A stretch of DNA of 13,248 nucleotides from SAR324 cluster bacterium (GTDB taxonomy: Bacteria; SAR324; NAC60-12), in NCBI GenBank assembly GCA_028822475.1, contig JAPKDT010000030.1:1-13248 (forward strand), given 5' to 3'. Shown here one piece after another: positions 7,695 to 13,248 of the stretch (the first letter of the stretch is position 1; each line of letters begins with the position of its first letter). The notes under the pieces were generated by a model that searched no databases, had not been told where the DNA came from, and saw only the letters and a list, made by a program, of their open reading frames with translations. Position numbers and translations under genes: made by a program.

Positions 7695-8972
7695 TCAGTG
7701 ACCGTGCCAGGTACGGCACAGATGTTTGTCCGCGATAGGTAGAATTGGTACTTTTCCGAGAAAGGATAGATAGCTGAGAAAAAATACGCCGCTAAAGCCT
7801 AAGGTGATCAGTAACTCATGTAAACCAAGATCCACATGATAATGTCCAAACTCCTGCAAAGAAGGCACCACCATCAGGTAAACAACAAACCACTGTCCAA
7901 TTACCACCCAAATTCCCATCATTCTAATGTAATTAGGAAGACGGCACAATGTTTTAGGTAACAGTCCAAGGAAAGGTATGGCGAAAACCGCTATAATCAA
8001 CAGCAAAAACATCGTGGCCCATGGTTGTTCCATTGAACGAATTACCAGATAAGGAGTTTCCTCCGGCATATCCGCGTACCAGATGACGATATACTGTGAA
8101 TAACCCATATAGGCCCAAAGCAATGAAAAGGCAAAGACCATCTTTGCTAAATCATGAAGACGGTTAATGGTGATGTACTCTTCAACTCCAAACCTGTTTC
8201 TGACTGTAACACTCACCACAAGCATCAAACCCAAGAAAGCATGCATGTTGCCGATGATGAAAAAGATTCCGAACAAAGTACTAAACCATTCCTGGTCCAG
8301 TGTCATCACAAAATCCCAAGCCAGAAATGAACCTCCAAAGGCATAAAGTATAGCCAGAGCCGGAGCTAATTTGCGGGATAATAATTCCAACTGTATTACC
8401 TCATCTTCGTGCTCTCCGTAACCATTCAGCATCCTATCCGCAAATGCACCACCCCAGTCTGAACCTAATAACTTTCGTGCGAGGGCAATGTCAGGTTTTA
8501 TCGAGGTTTTCACGAACCACCAAGAAACAGCATAAATCAAAACGAGCCAGACAATATTACGGCTAACGAAAAAGGGTAAGTTAAGCCAACCCTCTTTGAC
8601 TGCAACTCCATGATGTAGAAAAGGACTGTGTGTCCATTCATATAAAACGTTACTACCAAAAAAGACGATGACAAACATCAGGAATGAATAAGGGAGAAAT
8701 CCGGCACATGCTTCTGCAAGACGCTTGAAGGGACGACCCCATTTTGCGTCAGTCAGTTGCCAGATGATACTGAAAAAAATTCCTGCATGAGCAATTCCAG
8801 CCCAGAAAACGGTGTTTATTAAAAAAGCCTGCCATGTACGCAGTACGCTATTTTCTCCTCCAGTCATCAAGCCTGCGATGAACATGCCTATACCTAAAAT
8901 AATGAAAAGCCAGAGCAGGCGTTTAATTTTTTCAGGTATTACAAAAAGAGATTTTTCTGCTATATCTTTCAT
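7695..8972 (-). CDS. actF: Alternative complex III membrane subunit ActF (NrfD/PsrC-like)
   Basis: ActF is the second NrfD-like integral membrane subunit of ACIII, the complex that oxidises quinol and passes electrons to cytochrome c or directly to an oxidase. The 425-residue chain has about ten hydrophobic segments. The stretch GIAHAGIFFS followed by KRLAEA parallels GIGHAGTLIS and RSAEAM in ActC, showing the known ActC/ActF paralogy. FGGSFLAWDF and WADMPEETPY are typical ActF stretches. The C-terminus (ADKHLCRTWHGH) faces the solvent and is His-rich. Its ATG overlaps the actE stop as ATGA, with AAAGGA eight bases upstream, indicating translational coupling. ActF is thought to help in proton translocation or structural support; quinol oxidation is usually assigned to ActC. 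Family call is firm from sequence and operon order. Confidence 0.93.
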   Translation of the reverse strand: MKDIAEKSLFVIPEKIKRLLWLFIILGIGMFIAGLMTGGENSVLRTWQAFLINTVFWAGIAHAGIFFSIIWQLTDAKWGRPFKRLAEACAGFLPYSFLMFVIVFFGSNVLYEWTHSPFLHHGVAVKEGWLNLPFFVSRNIVWLVLIYAVSWWFVKTSIKPDIALARKLLGSDWGGAFADRMLNGYGEHEDEVIQLELLSRKLAPALAILYAFGGSFLAWDFVMTLDQEWFSTLFGIFFIIGNMHAFLGLMLVVSVTVRNRFGVEEYITINRLHDLAKMVFAFSLLWAYMGYSQYIVIWYADMPEETPYLVIRSMEQPWATMFLLLIIAVFAIPFLGLLPKTLCRLPNYIRMMGIWVVIGQWFVVYLMVVPSLQEFGHYHVDLGLHELLITLGFSGVFFLSYLSFLGKVPILPIADKHLCRTWHGH

Positions 8973-9652
8973 TGACTGGATCCTTTACCGAACGTATCAC
9001 TCATCATATAATTGACCATGTCCCAGCGGTCACGAACCGAAGTCTGAGCACCATATGAGGGCATGAAACCGCGAGGTTGCTGGAAGAAACTACCGTATTT
9101 AATTTTGTTGTAGAGGTGCGGAGCGGCAGTAGGCATTTGAAAAAATGCTGTGATTGGTGGTGCAGGAACACCCTTTTCCACTACCACAGTCTGTGACTGA
9201 CCATCCTCACCATGACATGCTGCACAGTAAGTGTCATAAAGTATTTGCCCGCGTAGTATTGAACCCGTGCTGGACTGAGTTGGATTTTTTGGGGAGAACT
9301 CTCTTGGATTACCTTTAATACCTGATCCATCTCCTGAAACTGCGGGAATAAACAGATCATAAATTTTAACAACTTTGCCTAAGACGACTCTTACCGGAAC
9401 AGAACTTTGTGGGAACTCTTGATAGCTTCCTTCTTCCTGAGGTTTCAGGCTTTTACCGTCATACATTTCTTGAAAGAACGGATAATCCTTACCGTCAAAC
9501 CAAGGGCTAGCATCGTTCTCAATTCCGTAACCCTGTTGCGGATCGAAATAAGGATACTGCTCCATTGCGCTTGGAGTAGAAGTAGAAAGCAGTAACAAAG
9601 CCAACAAGCTTCCGTACAAGTAATTTCTATAAGCAGGTTTATTCTTTTTCAA
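8969..9652 (-). CDS. actE: Alternative complex III cytochrome c subunit ActE
   Basis: A periplasmic monohaem cytochrome c that carries electrons out of ACIII. Starting at TTG (9652) the protein has 227 residues: a signal peptide (KKNK, then YGSLLALLLL, ending STPSA at about residue 29), a long N-terminal region, and a class I haem domain with CAACH at 143-147. Met197 in GFMPSY is the likely sixth iron ligand. An ATG at 9673 is also in frame and would add seven residues (MAQRRYI), but the AGGAGG Shine-Dalgarno would then fall inside the gene. It sits six bases before the TTG, so I prefer the TTG. No lipobox cysteine is seen after the signal segment, whereas some characterised ACIII complexes have lipid-anchored subunits. 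The protein may instead keep its N-terminal helix as an anchor or be held by the other subunits. The start overlaps actD by 14 bases and the stop overlaps actF by four. Confidence 0.92.
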   Translation of the reverse strand: MKKNKPAYRNYLYGSLLALLLLSTSTPSAMEQYPYFDPQQGYGIENDASPWFDGKDYPFFQEMYDGKSLKPQEEGSYQEFPQSSVPVRVVLGKVVKIYDLFIPAVSGDGSGIKGNPREFSPKNPTQSSTGSILRGQILYDTYCAACHGEDGQSQTVVVEKGVPAPPITAFFQMPTAAPHLYNKIKYGSFFQQPRGFMPSYGAQTSVRDRWDMVNYMMSDTFGKGSSQ

Positions 9653-10160
9653 TATGTACCTCCTCTGCGCCATTTTTTTTCATTATTGCTTCAAACTCTT
9701 CAATCTTGGTAACGTCACAACGAACCACTACACCAAAACGGTCGCGTTGAAAACGTGGATATTTTTTAGCTGCATTCGGAATCGGGAAGCGAAAGGAGTC
9801 AATAATAGCTAAAACGGCCAATCCTGCAAGTGTGTGAATTGCGGTAAAAAGGATTGTCAACTCAAATCCAATAATTGTGAAAGGAGGAATCGCTACAATG
9901 GGCTTTCCGCTTACAGGTAAAACCCAATCAGACGCAGTCCAGGCCGGAAGGCTGAAACCTATAAAACAACCAAGTGCTCCAAAAGCTAGAGCGATCCAGG
10001 GTACGCTGCTAATCGGATTACCCAATGCATGATCAATTTCGTGACGGGGACAAGGAGTGATTACTGTGGGCTGAACCCCTTGTTCACGTACCTGTTCAAT
10101 AGTATCTGTGGTTTCATCGAGATATTCAAAAATTGCCCACACTCCAGTGAATTTACTCAT
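9639..10160 (-). CDS. actD: Alternative complex III subunit ActD (DUF3341)
   Basis: ActD is a small subunit of ACIII with two membrane helices; it packs against the membrane subunits and has no cofactor. The 173-residue protein begins GVWAIFEYLD, giving a soluble alpha/beta domain that handles the sequence PTVITPCPRHEID. It then has a hairpin of two helices at about 52-72 and 94-118, and ends with a short cytoplasmic-type domain containing RDRFGVVVRC, the conserved DUF3341 motif. Length is as usual for the family (about 170-200). Its ATG overlaps the actC stop as TAATG with AAGGA upstream, and its end overlaps actE, so translation is likely coupled along the operon. Assignment rests on both sequence and position. 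Confidence 0.92.
   Translation of the reverse strand: MSKFTGVWAIFEYLDETTDTIEQVREQGVQPTVITPCPRHEIDHALGNPISSVPWIALAFGALGCFIGFSLPAWTASDWVLPVSGKPIVAIPPFTIIGFELTILFTAIHTLAGLAVLAIIDSFRFPIPNAAKKYPRFQRDRFGVVVRCDVTKIEEFEAIMKKNGAEEVHIEKE
9652..9664 (-). promoter_or_regulatory. Strong Shine-Dalgarno and TTG start of actE, inside actD
   Basis: On the minus strand AGGAGGT (9664-9658) is followed at six bases from AGGAGG by TTG (9652-9650). This is the strongest ribosome binding site noticed in the operon and lies within the last codons of actD. It decides the actE start in favour of TTG over the in-frame ATG at 9673. Confidence 0.7.
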
Positions 10161-11617
10161 TAGTGTCCTTTTGCAGCATTTTTCATGGGAGGAATAGTTG
10201 CTTCCTTAAGTTCCATAATTGCCATTGGTGGTAAACTCTTGGCAAACAGTGCAAAGAGTGTAAAAAAGAAACCAAAGCTGCCTACAGTGATTCCGACTTC
10301 AACAATGGTCGGCCAATACTCACCCCATGATGCAGGATCATATTCGTGTTGCAGTGAACTGCCGACAATATTGAAACGTTCAAACCACATACCGACATTT
10401 ACCAATGCGGCTATTATCCAGACAGCTAAAGGATTATTTCTGATTTTCCAGCGCCACAATGGGATCGGCGCTATTACATTACAGAAAACCATTAACCAAA
10501 ATGCAATTTGTGGAAAGTTGATTCTACTATCTCCGAGCAGTGTCCAGCTTTGCATTTCTCCAAAGGGACGATAGTAAAAAATTGCCCGTTCAAAAGGACT
10601 GCCGCTGTAATAACCAATAAAGAATTCAGTTGCATAAGCATATCCAACAATTATAGAAGTAAAAATGATCATCTTCGAAACACTTTGGATCACATGATTT
10701 GTAATGTAATCCTGCAAACCAAATACTGCACGCATCGGAATTAAAACGGTAAGCACCATCGAAAGGCCGGAAAAAATTGCACCGGCCACAAAATAAGGCG
10801 CAAAAATAGTAGTGTGCCAACCCGGAACCGAGGACATTGCAAAGTCCCATGAAACGATGGAGTGCACCGAAAAAACAAGTGGTGTCGCAATTGCCGCAAA
10901 AATAAGATAGCCGCGCATGTAATGCATCCATTGATGATTCGTTCCGTGCCAGGCTAAAGCTAGAGGAGCGTATATCTTGGCTTTCAGTTTGTTACCTTTT
11001 CGAACTGCTTCATCACGTAGAATTGCCAGATCTGGAATCAACCCAAGCATGAAGAACATGATCGAAACAGACATATACGTTGTAACCGCGAATACATCCC
11101 AGACAAGTGGGGACTTGAAGTTGACCCAGAGCATTCTTTCATTCGGATAAGGAATCAGCCAGAAAGCAAGCCACGGGCGGCCTGTGTGCAAAAGAGGGAA
11201 TAGTCCTGCTGTTAGCACCGCAAAGACTGTCATAGCCTCTGCACTACGATAAATCGCTGTACGCCAGGGTGCCCTTGTTAAATAAAATACCGCTGAAATC
11301 AAGGTGCCTGCGTGGCCAATTCCAATCCAGAAAACGAAGTTGGTAATATAAAAACCCCAGGCAATTGGATGACTAATTCCGCTGTAACCAATTCCTACAT
11401 CAATCTGAATTGCCAGACTCAGTGCACCTAAACCTAAGGCCATCAAGAATCCAAGCAGAAGTAGATAGTATGATGGACGAGGCTTGTCCAACATTGCCAG
11501 CATCTCATCATTTATCTGACCGTAACTCAGCGTCGTAGCCTTGATGCCAGGATGCCCTTTGTGCTCATCAATGATGACCCGACCGGCGGTTGCGTCATAT
11601 TCCGCAGATGTTCCCAT
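10160..11617 (-). CDS. actC: Alternative complex III quinol-oxidising membrane subunit ActC (NrfD/PsrC-like)
   Basis: ActC is the NrfD-family membrane subunit that holds the menaquinol/quinol site of ACIII next to the iron-sulfur clusters of ActB. The 485 residues contain about ten membrane helices. GIGHAGTLIS at about 99-108 and RSAEAMT are NrfD/ActC signatures. His144 in PLLHTGRPW and Asp174 in SPLVWDVFAV are spaced 30 apart, as in the quinol-site His/Asp pair proposed for characterised ActC proteins. YITNFVFWIG and FVAGAIFSGLSM are further conserved helices, and the N-terminal 45 residues are a soluble extension. GGAG with a suitable spacing precedes the ATG, 30 bases after the actB stop. 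Residue roles are by family analogy; identity is firm. Confidence 0.94.
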   Translation of the reverse strand: MGTSAEYDATAGRVIIDEHKGHPGIKATTLSYGQINDEMLAMLDKPRPSYYLLLLGFLMALGLGALSLAIQIDVGIGYSGISHPIAWGFYITNFVFWIGIGHAGTLISAVFYLTRAPWRTAIYRSAEAMTVFAVLTAGLFPLLHTGRPWLAFWLIPYPNERMLWVNFKSPLVWDVFAVTTYMSVSIMFFMLGLIPDLAILRDEAVRKGNKLKAKIYAPLALAWHGTNHQWMHYMRGYLIFAAIATPLVFSVHSIVSWDFAMSSVPGWHTTIFAPYFVAGAIFSGLSMVLTVLIPMRAVFGLQDYITNHVIQSVSKMIIFTSIIVGYAYATEFFIGYYSGSPFERAIFYYRPFGEMQSWTLLGDSRINFPQIAFWLMVFCNVIAPIPLWRWKIRNNPLAVWIIAALVNVGMWFERFNIVGSSLQHEYDPASWGEYWPTIVEVGITVGSFGFFFTLFALFAKSLPPMAIMELKEATIPPMKNAAKGH

Positions 11618-11647
11618 TTATTCTCCGTATTCTACTTGAGTCATCGT

Positions 11648-13248
11648 TTATCCGTGAGTTTGTTCAGTTTCCTGTGAACCATGACTGTCTGATTCATGTC
11701 CAGCAACCTCTCTCGTATTTACCTTTTTGAGATAGGTGATGGCAGGTTTATAATTAAGTTCAGCAAGTACTTCATACTGGCGGTCTCTTTTTTCTTTATC
11801 ATCACGTAGAGCATTTTTAGAAACTTCGCTTTCAGTATCCATCAGGTTTCCAAAAGTAATAGCTTTTGTCGGACAGGTTTGCTGACAGGCTGTAACGACC
11901 TCACCATCTTTCAAATCACGTCCAAGACTTTTCGCGTCGTGTTTAGCAGTACTGATGCGCTGCACACAGAAATTACATTTTTCCATCACCCCAACTTCAC
12001 GTGTAGTGATAGTGGAGTTCAATTGCTGATCCAGTGGTGAAGGAAATTCGTAATTAAACCAGTTGAAGCGTCTAACCTTGTATGCACAGTTGTTAGAACA
12101 GTAACGTGTGCCAACACAACGGTTGTAGATCATAGCATTCAACCCTTCCGGATTGTGGTAAGTTGCATAGACCGGACAAACAGTTTCACAACCTGCATTA
12201 CCGCACTGTTGACAAAGCATAGGTGAAAAACGGGTTTCAAAATCGTCACCATAACCTTCAATGTAACGTTCCATGCGAATCCAGGACATTTCACGTCCAA
12301 TTCCAGTTCTAACTTTACCAACTACGGGAATATTATTTTCTGCATAACAGGCAACCACGCAAGCGGAACATCCATTACAACGATCTAAATCAATCGTCAT
12401 CCCCCAGCGGTAAGGTTTGTAATATCCAGCGGTTTCAGAACGCTCAGGATAAAACTCAACAGGACGTTTGTGTCCTTCGTGATGAGCTTCACCTTTACTT
12501 AATTTTTCAACAGTTGTTGCTCCAGCAATCTCACGTCCCAATTGCCGTGCGTTTCCATCTGTGTTGACTGTGTATGATTTTTCGTTGACCAGTTTCAATT
12601 CAGCTTGAGTACTTACGAGGGCAAAATTTCCGGCATTGTCCATTTTGTTAGACAACAGTTCCATCACATTAATTCCAAAACCGTCTGCTACTTCTCCAGA
12701 ATTTTGGTGTCCCTGACCCATCGGAATTGCAATTGCGTTCCGGTGAATTCCAAAATGGTAGTATGCTGTAGCCTGAACAGAACCATGAGGAGTTGTTACT
12801 TCTATAATCGCCCGATCATTAATTCCCATTTTCTGAGCAGTTTCAGGATTTATTTCCACCCATGAATCCCAGACAATCTGACTCATCGGATGAGGTACTT
12901 CCTGTAACCACGGTTTGTTCGCACCGCTGCCGTCACCGATCAGAAGTGAAGTTGTTGGGAACAATGTCAGTCCGTCACCGCTGGTCAGTTCGGGATCATT
13001 GACTTTGACTGATGTTACTTTTCTCTTTAAAGAAACGCTCTTGTATTTTGATGGTTCGAAAATACCGCCGTTTTCCAGTACACTGATCCAGAAATTGTCG
13101 AAATTTCTTGAATCACCAACTTTTCTTTGAATTTTTTGCCAATTTTTTTGAAGGTAATCCAGGTAATTTTTATTTCCGGTAAAAGCTTTTTTGTCTATAT
13201 TTTGTGCGGCAGTCAATAAGATATCTTCTCGAGCTTTTGCATCAAAGT
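11648..13248 (-). CDS. actB: Alternative complex III iron-sulfur/molybdopterin-like subunit ActB (partial, 5' end outside window)
   Basis: This is the C-terminal part of ActB, the large periplasmic electron-transfer subunit. Usual ActB has about 1000 residues, a cofactor-free molybdopterin-enzyme-like domain fused to a ferredoxin-like domain. The visible chain starts in the first domain (a dinucleotide-binding-like barrel containing WVEINPETAQKMGIN and AIPMGQGHQNSG). It then enters the iron-sulfur part: CNGCSACVVAC (12379-12347), CQQCGNAGCETVC (12214-12176), CVGTRYCSNNC (12118-12086), and a fourth set split between KCNFCVQR and CQQTCPTK (about 11980-11870). These match the three [4Fe-4S] and one [3Fe-4S] clusters known for ACIII. 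The frame is open to the right edge with no stop; a TTG at 13216 is only an internal codon. The C-terminus is short and His-rich. An oddity is CAYKV after the third motif, where homologues usually have CPYKV. Electrons pass from ActC quinol through these clusters to the cytochromes. Confidence 0.93.
   Translation of the reverse strand, partial: FDAKAREDILLTAAQNIDKKAFTGNKNYLDYLQKNWQKIQRKVGDSRNFDNFWISVLENGGIFEPSKYKSVSLKRKVTSVKVNDPELTSGDGLTLFPTTSLLIGDGSGANKPWLQEVPHPMSQIVWDSWVEINPETAQKMGINDRAIIEVTTPHGSVQATAYYHFGIHRNAIAIPMGQGHQNSGEVADGFGINVMELLSNKMDNAGNFALVSTQAELKLVNEKSYTVNTDGNARQLGREIAGATTVEKLSKGEAHHEGHKRPVEFYPERSETAGYYKPYRWGMTIDLDRCNGCSACVVACYAENNIPVVGKVRTGIGREMSWIRMERYIEGYGDDFETRFSPMLCQQCGNAGCETVCPVYATYHNPEGLNAMIYNRCVGTRYCSNNCAYKVRRFNWFNYEFPSPLDQQLNSTITTREVGVMEKCNFCVQRISTAKHDAKSLGRDLKDGEVVTACQQTCPTKAITFGNLMDTESEVSKNALRDDKEKRDRQYEVLAELNYKPAITYLKKVNTREVAGHESDSHGSQETEQTHG

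Noticed and set aside
7546..7719. N-terminal extension of the beta-barrel-like gene to a GTG overlapping actF
   Set aside because: The 58 extra residues are low-quality sequence and would bury a good signal peptide; no ribosome binding site supports the GTG.
7704..7719. GTGCC/GGCAC hairpin at the 3' end of actF considered as a terminator
   Set aside because: Only a 5-bp stem inside the coding sequence, and the tract that follows in the transcript is A-rich, not T-rich.
10185..10574. 129-codon open frame on the + strand inside actC
   Set aside because: It is antisense to a strongly conserved membrane protein gene; its sequence shows no domain and no ribosome binding context.
11618..11644. 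Eight-codon mini-ORF (MTQVEYGE) just before actC, with its stop abutting the actC ATG
   Set aside because: It has no clear Shine-Dalgarno of its own and simply spans the actC ribosome binding site; a leader peptide cannot be supported.
11648..13216. Stand-alone ActB2-type ferredoxin gene starting at TTG 13216
   Set aside because: The frame stays open to the window edge with plausible protein, and the molybdopterin-like domain is already under way, so this is the end of a longer ActB.

Overview
The window looks like chromosome of a Gram-negative, respiring bacterium. Base composition is moderate (roughly 43-45% GC by eye). The window holds an alternative complex III (ACIII) operon, a SohB-type membrane protease and an apparent outer-membrane protein. 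This set would fit a marine proteobacterium-like lineage such as SAR324, but that is a guess from gene content and not something the sequence proves. I see no mobile elements, CRISPR arrays, tRNA or rRNA genes.

Left third (1-4350, + strand): a long ORF, open at the left edge, fuses a phosphoserine aminotransferase (SerC-like) to a D-3-phosphoglycerate dehydrogenase-like (SerA-like) domain. Two of the three steps of the phosphorylated serine pathway would thus sit on one chain. It is followed closely by an APH/choline-kinase-fold protein. That protein has no in-frame ATG near its apparent N-terminus and has Glu where the family has its catalytic Asp.

Middle (4376-7545): sohB (- strand) converges on the kinase gene. 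It is divergent from an MFS transporter gene (+ strand) across a 102-bp intergenic region with three copies of a 10-bp direct repeat. The MFS gene ends 2 bp from the stop codon of a converging gene for a small secreted, probably beta-barrel, protein of unknown function.

Right half (7695-13248, - strand): actB (partial, continuing off the right edge), actC, actD, actE and actF run in that transcriptional order with overlapping or nearly abutting ends. They encode the quinol-oxidising, electron-transferring ACIII: an iron-sulfur subunit, two NrfD-like quinol membrane subunits, a two-TM DUF3341 subunit and a monohaem cytochrome c. actA would lie upstream, outside the window. No cytochrome oxidase genes follow actF. 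Instead there is a 149-bp structured spacer and then the beta-barrel-like gene.

Most of the window is ordinary housekeeping and respiratory sequence. The points worth a second look are the SerC-SerA fusion (no recognisable ACT domain, basic cofactor loop), the kinase's start codon and altered catalytic loop, the actE TTG start with its Shine-Dalgarno inside actD, the repeats between sohB and the MFS gene, and the uncharacterised protein at the end of the act operon.
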